Below are positions 8,704 through 15,062 of a stretch of 64,000 nucleotides of DNA, in pieces. The translations under genes were made by a program, and so were the position numbers. The notes beneath the pieces are model-generated. The model searched no databases. It was given only the letters and a program-made list of their open reading frames with translations, and was not told the DNA's origin. This stretch comes from Mycobacterium dioxanotrophicus (GTDB taxonomy: Bacteria > Actinomycetota > Actinomycetes > Mycobacteriales > Mycobacteriaceae). Every line of letters begins with the position of its first letter. Positions within the stretch are counted from its first letter, which is position 1. The stretch is taken from assembly GCF_002157835.1 (NCBI RefSeq), contig NZ_CP020809.1:5456001-5520000 (forward strand), read 5' to 3'.

Positions 8704-9368
8704 CGTTTTTCCGCCCTGATGACCGCCAACAGCTCGTGGCGTCGGCCAGCGGTGAGCCGACCGGACGCCTCCAACTCCCTGGCATGCGCCGACAGCACCG
8801 GACCAAACGGAATAGATTGCACAGCAGCGATTTTCGTTTCCAGACCGGCCTCGCGCAGCAGTGTCACCGACTTCCCGATGTCCGAGAACTCGGATTGGAC
8901 CAGCAGCAGGGCTCCGTCATCGCTCAACATCTGCGGCACTGTCGCACACAATGGATCCAGGACGAGACGTCCGTCCTCTCCCCCATCCCACGCAGTCATC
9001 GGGCCCGCCCATGGCGGGATCGAACCGGTGTCAACCTCGGCGCCGGACGGGACGTAGGGCGGATTGCACACCACCACATCGAACGGCTCGCATTCCAGGG
9101 CCTGACTCCAAGAACCCAGCCGAACATGGACCTCCACGCCAGCGGCCAACGCATTCCCGCGGGCGCAGCGCACGGCGGTCGGGCAGATGTCGAACGCGGT
9201 GACCGACCGTGCGCCCAGTTGGGCCGCCGCCACCGCTACCACTCCGCTGCCCGTGCCGAGATCAACGACGCTGCGTCCCTTGAGCGGAGCGCCTCCGGCG
9301 AGCACGTCGATCAGCAGCTGGGAATCCTCCTGCGGCGGGTACACACCGTCGAGGGCAAAAGCTGTCAT
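8700..9368 (-). CDS. HemK2/MTQ2-like class I methyltransferase
   Basis: A 222-residue SAM-dependent methyltransferase. Motif I is DLGTGSGVVAVAAA (about residues 36-49), followed by the acidic ribose-binding FDIC, and NPPYVPSG, the NPPY motif of enzymes that methylate glutamine or planar amino groups (PrmC/HemK and MTQ2 type). It lacks the N-terminal helical domain of PrmC, which points to the HemK2 branch. The ATG at 9368 has AAAGGA at correct spacing, and a SigF-type promoter is 30-55 bp upstream. It forms a two-gene operon with the CDGSH protein. The protein substrate is unknown. Confidence 0.8.
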   Translation of the reverse strand: MTAFALDGVYPPQEDSQLLIDVLAGGAPLKGRSVVDLGTGSGVVAVAAAQLGARSVTAFDICPTAVRCARGNALAAGVEVHVRLGSWSQALECEPFDVVVCNPPYVPSGAEVDTGSIPPWAGPMTAWDGGEDGRLVLDPLCATVPQMLSDDGALLLVQSEFSDIGKSVTLLREAGLETKIAAVQSIPFGPVLSAHARELEASGRLTAGRRHELLAVIRAEKR

Positions 9369-9397
9369 CTCATTCCTTTCGCGTGGCCTTACCTCCG

Positions 9398-9423
9398 GTA
9401 CCCGCGCGCAGCCGACCACAAAC
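9398..9423 (-). promoter_or_regulatory. Candidate SigF promoter of the methyltransferase-CDGSH operon
   Basis: Minus-strand GTTT (9420-9423), 16 nt, GGGTAC (9398-9403). It is divergent from the csbD-type promoter at 9482-9507. Confidence 0.65.
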
Positions 9424-9481
9424 GCCGATGACCCAGATAGACCGGCTGATAACCGCTTTGGCCGCCACGATCGGGCCCCAC

Positions 9482-9507
9482 GTTTGATCGCGGGGGCATC
9501 CGGGAAT
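9482..9507 (+). promoter_or_regulatory. Candidate SigF promoter of the CsbD-like gene
   Basis: GTTT (9482-9485), 16-nt spacer, GGGAAT (9502-9507), 62 bp before the ATG at 9570. A GGAAAGG ribosome site precedes the ATG. Confidence 0.65.
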
Positions 9508-9569
9508 ACGGGCCGTGCACGCAACGGCGCGTGCAGTGACCAATCCACTCCAGTAGCGGAAAGGTAAGT

Positions 9570-9812
9570 ATGACCGAGAAGAAGTCAGGTCCTCAGGAAG
9601 CAGTCAGGGGCGTCGTCGAAGACGCCAAGGGCAAGGCCAAGGAAGCCGTCGGCACGGTAACCGGGCGCGATGACATGGTCCGAGAGGGTAAGGCCCAGCA
9701 GGACAAGGCTGATGCCCAGCAGGACGCCGCCAAGAAGGAGGCGCAGGCCGATTCCGCCCGAGCAGGTGCGAAGGCGGCCGAAGAGCGCGAACAGGCCCAT
9801 CAACGGCCGTAG
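9570..9812 (+). CDS. CsbD-family stress protein
   Basis: An 80-residue, highly charged, Ala/Lys-rich protein beginning MTEKKSGPQEAVRGVVEDAKGKAKEAVGTVTG. The repeated G-x2-KE-x-VG pattern and a length under 100 residues fit the CsbD-like family, whose founding member is a general-stress (SigB-controlled) protein in Bacillus. It is cytoplasmic, Cys-free and predicted helical. Its own SigF-like promoter fits the analogous mycobacterial stress regulon, and a strong hairpin terminator follows. Molecular activity of the family is unknown. Confidence 0.85.
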   Translation: MTEKKSGPQEAVRGVVEDAKGKAKEAVGTVTGRDDMVREGKAQQDKADAQQDAAKKEAQADSARAGAKAAEEREQAHQRP

Positions 9813-9821
9813 TAGTCGCGA

Positions 9822-9852
9822 CGATGGCCCAGCCGGTACGGCTGGGCCATCG
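9822..9852. terminator. Hairpin terminator between convergent genes
   Basis: A perfect 13-bp stem, CGATGGCCCAGCC / GGCTGGGCCATCG, with a 5-nt loop starts 9 bp after the csbD-like stop. There is no U tract, as is usual in mycobacteria. It can serve both the csbD-like gene and the convergent membrane-protein gene ending at 9899. Confidence 0.75.
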
Positions 9853-9898
9853 CCATTGTGACAAGCCATTTTTCGTGTCGTCAGTTCGTGGCGAGCGG

Positions 9899-10267
9899 TC
9901 ACGTCCTGGCCAGCATTGACAGCGCCAGGGTGAGCGCCAGCAGGGTCAGGGCCATCAACGCCAAAGCGGCGCACTGCCAGTTGCGCCAGTTCTCGCGTTG
10001 CCGGGACGCATGGTAAGCCCGCGCGAACGCACGGATGCCGGCGACCAACAGCACGGCAGGCGCCGCCAAAGCCAACAGGGAACGCTCTGGCGCGCCGCAT
10101 GCCAAACCGCCGGCCGTCGCCCCGGCACAGGTACTGATCCATGCGGCCGCCGCGACCAGCAACACCGCCCCGACGCCTGCGGCCGCGAACCCAAACCGCG
10201 TCGCGGCGTGCGAATCCGAATCGCCATGCATGTCGCGCGGCCCGAGATGGGCCGAATTGTGGAGCAT
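9899..10267 (-). CDS. Three-TM hypothetical membrane protein
   Basis: About 122 residues with three hydrophobic segments: FGFAAAGVGAVLLVAAAAW, LLALAAPAVLLVAGIRAF and the C-terminal ALALMALTLLALTLALSML. The ATG at 10267 lies one base after the TGA of the upstream Cys-rich gene, arguing for translational coupling; an ATG at 10231 would remove 12 residues. By position between usfY and lat it may be the counterpart of the small membrane protein Rv3289c of M. tuberculosis, but I cannot confirm that by sequence. No known function; presumably a stress-island membrane protein because the gene directly upstream has a SigF-like promoter. Confidence 0.6.
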   Translation of the reverse strand: MLHNSAHLGPRDMHGDSDSHAATRFGFAAAGVGAVLLVAAAAWISTCAGATAGGLACGAPERSLLALAAPAVLLVAGIRAFARAYHASRQRENWRNWQCAALALMALTLLALTLALSMLART

Positions 10268-10268
10268 C

Positions 10269-10517
10269 TCAGTCGCCGATCGCGCTCTGCCGGTCGACCA
10301 TCGCGGGATGTCCGGCTTGCCGCGCACAGTGCGCGCAGCAGTACATGATTCCCGACGCCTCGACACCATGTCCCAGGATCCGGCATCCGCACGCCGTGCA
10401 CTCCGGTGCCACCCGGACGGCCGCGCATTCGAGACTGTCAAACGTCTCGGTCAGTCCGTTCCAGCTGACCGTGAACGCCTTGTCGTAGTCGTTGCCGCAG
10501 GTGGCGCAAATCGCCAT
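10269..10517 (-). CDS. Cys-rich metal-binding small protein (metallothionein-like)
   Basis: An 82-residue protein with Cys pairs CATC (residues 4-7), CTACGC in the middle and CCAHC near the end, plus nearby His residues, so one or two zinc sites are likely. The opening MAICATCGNDYDKAFTVSW recalls a widespread actinobacterial hypothetical family often labelled prokaryotic metallothionein-like. The start has GGGAGG at ideal spacing. A weaker SigF-type promoter overlaps the end of the upstream PAS-ANTAR gene. It probably forms an operon with the downstream three-TM protein. Metal storage or a zinc-ribbon regulatory role are both possible. Confidence 0.75.
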   Translation of the reverse strand: MAICATCGNDYDKAFTVSWNGLTETFDSLECAAVRVAPECTACGCRILGHGVEASGIMYCCAHCARQAGHPAMVDRQSAIGD

Positions 10518-10556
10518 ATCGCCTCCCGGAAATCCGCGCGCATGTCGCCGAAGCGA

Positions 10557-10582
10557 CTTCCCCGAAACGCGGCGGGCTAAAC
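10557..10582 (-). promoter_or_regulatory. Possible SigF promoter of the Cys-rich gene
   Basis: Minus-strand GTTT (10579-10582), 16 nt, GGGAAG (10557-10562), partly inside the last codons of the PAS-ANTAR gene. The -10 is a weaker match than its neighbours, so this is tentative. Confidence 0.4.
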
Positions 10583-11266
10583 CTCCCGATCCACGGCCCG
10601 TAGGTGGGCGGTGAGCAGGAGTCGGTCGAAGACGATGCGGTTGGGAAACGTCTCGCTGTAGTCGAGATGAAGAAAGTCGTGCGCAATCTGTTCGGACAAC
10701 ACGCGCAGCTTGGTGTTGGTCTCCTGTGATCGCCATTTCAACAGCTCGAACGCGGCATCGGCGTCGATCCGGTACAGCACCATCAACATGCCCTTGGCCT
10801 GTTCGATGGCGCCGCGGGCTTCGGCGAGTTCGGCCACGGTTTCGGTGACCAGTCGTTCCCGCGCCGCCGCGATCGACTTGGTGACGTCGACGTAGAAGCC
10901 GTGGGTGCCGACAACCGTGCCGTCGTCGTCGAACAGTTGATCTCCCACGACGACGACATAGTGGACGTTGCCGTCGGTGTCGAGAATCCGGTGGCGTGTA
11001 CTGAACGCGCCGCCGGTCCGGCGGATCTGGTCGAGGGTGGCCGCCACCTGCCCGTAATCCTCCGGGTGCTTGTGCGACAGCACCAGCTCGGTCGTCGGCT
11101 GTGCCGTACCGGGTGAGTATCCGTGCATCCGCTCGACCTGCGGCGACCACTCCCAGCGTTCGTCGGCGAAATAAAAACGGAACCAGCCGACGCGCTGCGG
11201 TTCGCCGCCCGCGAGCGCATGCTCGATGGGCGACTCGACGCCAATCGGATTTGGATCATCCGTCAT
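10577..11266 (-). CDS. PAS-ANTAR regulatory protein
   Basis: A 229-residue protein: a PAS fold (about residues 25-130, with the WFRFYFADERWEWS entry and GTHGFYVDVT exit) followed by an ANTAR domain (about 140-200, with ARGAIEQAKGMLMVLYRID, the conserved helix that binds paired hexaloop RNA hairpins). ANTAR proteins act by transcription antitermination, so this is a candidate sensor-controlled RNA-binding regulator. The ATG at 11266 has no ribosome site but lies 9 bp after a GGGTAA hexamer, so a leaderless message is likely. It is divergent from a membrane nuclease gene. PAS ligand and RNA targets are unknown. Confidence 0.85.
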   Translation of the reverse strand: MTDDPNPIGVESPIEHALAGGEPQRVGWFRFYFADERWEWSPQVERMHGYSPGTAQPTTELVLSHKHPEDYGQVAATLDQIRRTGGAFSTRHRILDTDGNVHYVVVVGDQLFDDDGTVVGTHGFYVDVTKSIAAARERLVTETVAELAEARGAIEQAKGMLMVLYRIDADAAFELLKWRSQETNTKLRVLSEQIAHDFLHLDYSETFPNRIVFDRLLLTAHLRAVDREV

Positions 11267-11275
11267 ATGACGAAA

Positions 11276-11301
11276 TTACCCGTTCACCGGCAGGTCTGAA
11301 C
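11276..11301 (-). promoter_or_regulatory. Possible SigF promoter of the PAS-ANTAR gene
   Basis: Minus-strand GTTC (11298-11301), 16 nt, GGGTAA (11276-11281). The -35 differs from GTTT at the last base. The start would fall within a few bases of the ATG at 11266, giving a leaderless transcript. Confidence 0.5.
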
Positions 11302-11340
11302 GGCGTCGATCTGTCGGTGCCGGCAACTAGCGTGCGGTGC

Positions 11341-11892
11341 GTGAGGCGGCTGAGGTTCAAGCTCTATCTGGTGGCAGGGGTGGCGTGCGCCGCCGCACTC
11401 CACGTGTACGGTGTCAGTCCCGGCGTGAGCATCGGGGCAGGAGTGTGCCTGCCGCTCGCGCTCACGATTGCGCCTCGCTTCCTCATCGCCGCCGTGGCAG
11501 GCGCGAGCACCCCGGGTAAGCGCGAGGACACGACCGGCGAGATGAGCGGGCTGGAGTTCGAGGACTACGTGGCGCGCGTCGCTCGATCCTGCGGTGTTCC
11601 GGTCATCATGACGCCTCTCAGCGGAGACTGGGGCGTCGATCTGATCGTCGGACACCGGCCCAATCGGCTTGCCGTTCAATGCAAACGGCAGTCCCGCCCG
11701 GTCGGCGCGGGCGCTGTCCAGGAGGTGGTCGCGGGCGCGCCTATGCAGGACTGCGCCAGAACGATGGTGGTGACCAATCACGAGTTCACCCCGGCAGCAC
11801 GCAAACTGGCCGAGCTGCACGGCTGCGAACTGGTCGGCGGGGCCGACCTGCCCAGGCTGAAATCGGTGATCCGCCGGGCCACCGTGCCATAG
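11341..11892 (+). CDS. Membrane-anchored Mrr-like restriction endonuclease-fold protein
   Basis: A 183-residue protein with one or two hydrophobic segments in residues 8-55 and a C-terminal nuclease domain of the Mrr_cat (restriction endonuclease-like) type. The catalytic pattern is visible as GDWGVDLIV (Asp) followed by LAVQCKRQ (Gln-x-Lys), and a GLEFEDYVARV helix precedes it. The GTG at 11341 is chosen; another GTG three codons upstream is in frame. It should cut DNA or RNA at the membrane face; no methyltransferase partner is adjacent, so it is not a classical restriction system. It is divergent from the PAS-ANTAR gene and convergent with the PhaR-like gene. Confidence 0.75.
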   Translation: MRRLRFKLYLVAGVACAAALHVYGVSPGVSIGAGVCLPLALTIAPRFLIAAVAGASTPGKREDTTGEMSGLEFEDYVARVARSCGVPVIMTPLSGDWGVDLIVGHRPNRLAVQCKRQSRPVGAGAVQEVVAGAPMQDCARTMVVTNHEFTPAARKLAELHGCELVGGADLPRLKSVIRRATVP

Positions 11893-11904
11893 CCCGGCCC
11901 GTCG

Positions 11905-12384
11905 TCAGTCCGCGGGCTTCTGCTCGGTGTCACGCACCTTGTCCTGTAGCAACATGGTCACCGCCTGGGTGAGTTGTGAAACCTGTTCGCGCAGTTCGCG
12001 GATCTCGGCCTGCTGGCGGTCGATCTCTTCCTCGGCGCTGGGCTTGGCGGGCTCCTCGGCCGGCTCCGGCGTCGGCGTCGCGGCGGGCTGCGCCGCGGGC
12101 GTCGATGCTGCGACCGACCCGGCCACACCCAGAGCGACGTTGACCGGAGCGCGCAGGACACCGGCGAGCATGTCGATGCCGCCGGGGATGTTCTTGACCT
12201 GACGGCTGACCACCTGTGCGAGCACCTCGTCGGTTCGGTCGGCCCCGGTGTTGTGATCACGCACCACTACACGCACGCCGGACTCGAGCAGCTGCGCCAA
12301 CTCGTCGAGCGTGGTGAACCGGCGCCGCACGGTGTCATAGAGCTTGCGGTTCGCGTAGCGCTTGATCACGTGGTCATCGGACAT
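11905..12384 (-). CDS. PhaR-like polyhydroxyalkanoate synthesis regulator
   Basis: A 159-residue protein. Residues 4-60 match the PHB/PHA accumulation regulator DNA-binding domain, with the hallmark IKRYANRKLYDT and RRFTTLDELAQLL. A Pro/Ala-rich linker leads to a C-terminal coiled coil (about residues 115-150, AEIRELREQVSQLTQAV) that should oligomerise or bind granules. The start at 12384 is preferred over an ATG 9 bp upstream because AGGA then sits at better spacing. In other bacteria PhaR represses phasin genes and leaves DNA to bind PHA granules. The gene lies 83 bp downstream of a phasin-like gene on the same strand. Confidence 0.8.
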   Translation of the reverse strand: MSDDHVIKRYANRKLYDTVRRRFTTLDELAQLLESGVRVVVRDHNTGADRTDEVLAQVVSRQVKNIPGGIDMLAGVLRAPVNVALGVAGSVAASTPAAQPAATPTPEPAEEPAKPSAEEEIDRQQAEIRELREQVSQLTQAVTMLLQDKVRDTEQKPAD

Positions 12385-12424
12385 GGATCTCATCCTGACT
12401 CATAGTCGTGTCCCGAACGCATCA

Positions 12425-12456
12425 TTGGCGCAGGGGCGCGTCAGCCCCTACGCCAA
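12425..12456 (-). terminator. Stem-loop between phasin-like and PhaR-like genes
   Basis: TTGGCG..GGGGC pairs with GCCCC..CGCCAA around a 6-nt loop, with one internal mismatch. It begins 12 bp after the phasin-like stop and could terminate or attenuate transcription before the PhaR-like gene. Confidence 0.6.
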
Positions 12457-12467
12457 GATACGTCTTG

Positions 12468-12761
12468 TCACTTACCCTTGCGGATCCGCGCGAGCTTCTC
12501 GACCTGATCGGTCAGGTCGGCAACCTTGCCGCGCAGGCTGTCGATGCTGTCACTGTCCGGCACGATCCGGTCGCGCACGTCACCGACGCGGTCGCGAGCG
12601 GACTTCTCGACGTCACCCGCGGTATCGAGCAGGTCGTCGACGATGTTCTTGGCGCTGTCGATAACGCTGGACAGATAGCTGGTCAGGTGGGCTTCGGTGA
12701 CGGCCGACTCCGTGGCGGAGGACTTCTTCGAGGCGGTCTTGGTGGCGGTCTTGGTGGCCAT
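12468..12761 (-). CDS. Phasin-like amphipathic helical protein
   Basis: A 97-residue protein with a Lys/Thr/Ala-rich N-terminus (MATKTATKTASKKSSATES) followed by a long amphipathic helix, SSVIDSAKNIVDDLLDTAGD, and a C-terminal heptad-like helix VADLTDQVEKLARIR. Composition and length resemble small phasins and granule- or membrane-coating proteins, and the next gene encodes a PhaR-like regulator, which supports that reading. A GAAAGCGAG stretch precedes the ATG. Upstream is an AT-rich region with repeated TTACGCA-type elements. No catalytic residues are seen. Phasin function is inferred mainly from context. Confidence 0.6.
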   Translation of the reverse strand: MATKTATKTASKKSSATESAVTEAHLTSYLSSVIDSAKNIVDDLLDTAGDVEKSARDRVGDVRDRIVPDSDSIDSLRGKVADLTDQVEKLARIRKGK

Positions 12762-13067
12762 GGTCGGCTCGCTTTCTGATCGGGTTTTCGGTCTTGTTTG
12801 CGTTTCCTTACGCACCACAAAAATTACGCGCCGCAGAAATTTTACGCAATGCGTTGTGATGTACACCACCGTTACTCGGTGCGTAAAACACCATCCGCAA
12901 ACCAACCAGATGGGCCAAAACCGGACTCAAAAATCCGCATTACCTGGAACAACGCCTCTTCATCGCCACGAAGCCCCCTCGCGGGACGCAACGGAAACAG
13001 CGCGACGCGTTTGATACGCAGTGCGTCATAACAGCAGCCCTACGGGCCGTCCAGCTCGACGTCGCCG
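12762..13067. promoter_or_regulatory. Intergenic region with repeated ACGCA half-sites
   Basis: No gene is seen in these 306 bp, which are AT-rich for this genome. They contain two palindromes, ACGCAATGCGT (12844-12854) and ACGCAGTGCGT (13016-13026), plus TTACGCACC (12808-12816) and its reverse complement GGTGCGTAA (12878-12886). They lie upstream of the phasin-like gene and look like operator sites; the PhaR-like protein encoded downstream is the obvious candidate regulator. Confidence 0.5.
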
Positions 13068-14486
13068 CTACCGGAGCGCGGCGCGCACTTCCTGCACCGC
13101 GGCGTCGATTTCCCTGTGCGACACCGTCAATGCGGGCCGGAACCGCACACTGTGACTGCCGCTCGGCAGCATGATGACGTGCCGGTCCCACAGCCGGCCG
13201 ATCAGCGCATCCCGATCGGCGGGCGTCGGCAGGCTGAACGCACACATCAGCCCGCGCCCGCGCGGATCGAGCACCAGATCCGGGAAGTCATGCGCCAGCT
13301 CATGCAGTCGGCCGAGCAGATACCGGCCGGTCGACGCGGCACGGCCCAGCAGCCCGTCGGTCTCGATGACCTCCAGGATGCGCCGCGAGCGGACCATGTC
13401 GGCCAGGTTGCCGCCCCACGTGGAGTTGATCCGCGAACTCACGGCGAACACGTTGTCGGCGACTTCGTCCACGCGGGTCTTCATTCGCTCCTCGCGTGCG
13501 CCGGGCCTTATTCGCTCCTCGCGTGCGCCGGGCCTTATTCGCTCCTCGCGTGCGCCGGGCCTTATTCGCTCCTCGCGTGCGCGGCCGCCCGCCATGACGC
13601 CACACACCTGCGTCTTCTTACCGAACGCCACGACATCGGGAACCACGCCCAATTGCTGGTAGGCCCAAGCGGTCCCGGTGATCCCGCACCCCGTCTGCAC
13701 CTCGTCGAATATCAGCAAGGCGTCGAACTCGTCGCACAGATCGCGCATCGCGGCGAAGAACTGGGGCCGGAAATGCCGGTCGCCACCTTCCCCCTGGATC
13801 GGCTCGGCCAGGAAACACGCGATGTCGTGCGGAGCCGACTCGAAGGCCGCCCTGGCCTGACGCAACGATTCGGCTTCGAGCTCGTCCATGTCCGCGTCCG
13901 GCCTGAGGTAGGGAGCGTCGATGCGCGGCCAGTCGAACTTCGGGAAGCGGGCGACCTTGTTGGGATCGGTGTTGGTCAGCGACAACGTGTAGCCGCTGCG
14001 CCCGTGGAACGCCCCGCGCAGATGTAATACCTTGCCGCCCAACGCCGGATCGATACCGCGCGCCTCGTTGTGCCTGCTCTTCCAGTCGAACGCCACCTTG
14101 AGTGCGTTCTCGACGGCCAGTGCGCCACCGTCGACGAAGAACAGGTGCGGCAGGGCCGGGTCGCCGAGCACCCGGCGGAAAGTATCGACGAAGCGTGCCA
14201 TCGGGACGCTGTAGATGTCGGAGTTGCTCGGCTTGTTCAGCGCGGCCTGCAGCAACTCGGCATGGAACGTCGCATCGTCGGCCAGGGCCGGATGGTTCAT
14301 CCCCAGTGCCGACGACGCGAAGAACGTGAACATGTCCAGGTAGCGCTCACCGGTGGTGGCATCCACCAGATAGGAACCCACCGACCGGTCCAGGTCGAGC
14401 ACGAAGTCGTAGCCGTCGGTCAGGATGCTGCGAGCGAGCACTTCGCGCACACGACCGGGCGTGATGGAGGTCAGCACGGCAGTCAT
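13068..14486 (-). CDS. lat: L-lysine epsilon-aminotransferase with in-frame tandem-repeat insertion
   Basis: A 472-residue class III PLP aminotransferase, homologous to M. tuberculosis Lat (about 449 aa). It converts lysine and 2-oxoglutarate to piperideine-6-carboxylate (via the semialdehyde) and glutamate. Landmarks: GGALAVENALK, HGRSGYTLSLT, IFDEVQTG (PLP Asp) and FGKKTQVCG with the Schiff-base Lys at 290/291. Residues about 301-337 are an inserted Arg/Glu-rich stretch made of AREERIRPG repeats between MAG and RVDEV, absent from the family. Beyond it the sequence resumes normally with NSTWGGN. The start is probably leaderless (TAAAAT six bases upstream). lrpA is the adjacent regulator. Confidence 0.92.
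   Translation of the reverse strand: MTAVLTSITPGRVREVLARSILTDGYDFVLDLDRSVGSYLVDATTGERYLDMFTFFASSALGMNHPALADDATFHAELLQAALNKPSNSDIYSVPMARFVDTFRRVLGDPALPHLFFVDGGALAVENALKVAFDWKSRHNEARGIDPALGGKVLHLRGAFHGRSGYTLSLTNTDPNKVARFPKFDWPRIDAPYLRPDADMDELEAESLRQARAAFESAPHDIACFLAEPIQGEGGDRHFRPQFFAAMRDLCDEFDALLIFDEVQTGCGITGTAWAYQQLGVVPDVVAFGKKTQVCGVMAGGRAREERIRPGAREERIRPGAREERIRPGAREERMKTRVDEVADNVFAVSSRINSTWGGNLADMVRSRRILEVIETDGLLGRAASTGRYLLGRLHELAHDFPDLVLDPRGRGLMCAFSLPTPADRDALIGRLWDRHVIMLPSGSHSVRFRPALTVSHREIDAAVQEVRAALR
13483..13581. repeat. 27-bp tandem repeat (3.7 copies) inside lat
   Basis: Three perfect 27-bp units at 13483-13509, 13510-13536 and 13537-13563, followed by an 18-bp partial unit. On the lat strand each unit encodes AREERIRPG, so copy-number change by whole units keeps the frame. 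The final unit diverges into the lat sequence. Confidence 0.95.
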
Positions 14487-14492
14487 AGCGCC

Positions 14493-14498
14493 ATTTTA
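14493..14498 (-). promoter_or_regulatory. Candidate -10 for a leaderless lat transcript
   Basis: TAAAAT on the minus strand ends six bases before the ATG of lat, so transcription would start at the A of ATG. No Shine-Dalgarno is present. The 52-bp gap is AT-rich and a plausible LrpA-binding region. Confidence 0.45.
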
Positions 14499-14538
14499 AC
14501 GCGATTTTTACGTTCGAGTAGGTTGACAACCGGAATAG

Positions 14539-15003
14539 TTACGGAATGTAGTTCCGTCCGGTGTAAAATGTCTGCAGGATCACGGTGCTCCGGGTACGCA
14601 CGTTGGCCGCTGTCCTGATCCGTTGCAGCAAGTCCTCAAGCGCCCGCGCTGACGCGACCCGCACCTGCAGGATGTAGCTCTCCTCGCCGGCGACCGAGTG
14701 GCACGATTCGATTTCGGGGATGCTCTCCAAGCGGGCGGGCGCATCATCGGGTTGAGAGGGATCGAGAGGAGTGATGGCCACGAACGCCGAGAGCATGTTG
14801 CCCAGCGCCTCGGGGTTGAGCCGCACCGAATACCCGGTCACCACGCCCCGCGCCTCCAGCCGCCGCACCCGCGCCTGGACCGCCGACACCGACAATCCGG
14901 CGACCGAAGCCAGATGCGCCAGGGTCGCTCGGCCGTCGGCCACGAGCTCACGAACCAGGATCCGGTCGATCCCATCCAGAGGTTGTTCGTCCGGTTCGCC
15001 CAT
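14539..15003 (-). CDS. lrpA: Lrp/AsnC-family regulator of lysine catabolism
   Basis: A 154-residue feast/famine regulator: an N-terminal helix-turn-helix (residues about 25-45, LAHLASVAGLSVSAVQARVRRL) and a C-terminal RAM ligand-binding/oligomerisation domain ending in the LQTFYTGRNYIP beta strand. It corresponds to LrpA (Rv3291c), which lies between lat and pcd in M. tuberculosis. The same order is kept here: lat downstream on the same strand, pcd divergent across 59 bp. It probably controls both using lysine or a related amino acid as effector. The ATG at 15003 is where homology begins. Confidence 0.92.
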   Translation of the reverse strand: MGEPDEQPLDGIDRILVRELVADGRATLAHLASVAGLSVSAVQARVRRLEARGVVTGYSVRLNPEALGNMLSAFVAITPLDPSQPDDAPARLESIPEIESCHSVAGEESYILQVRVASARALEDLLQRIRTAANVRTRSTVILQTFYTGRNYIP

Positions 15004-15062
15004 GGCCCGAACTGTAACCCCTTGACCCCGATCCGATTCCGGGCAGATCAGAAAGGCGCACG

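Noticed and set aside
13483..13581. Possible CRISPR-like array
   Set aside because: Units are contiguous 27-bp tandem repeats without spacers and are in frame within lat; no cas genes are present.
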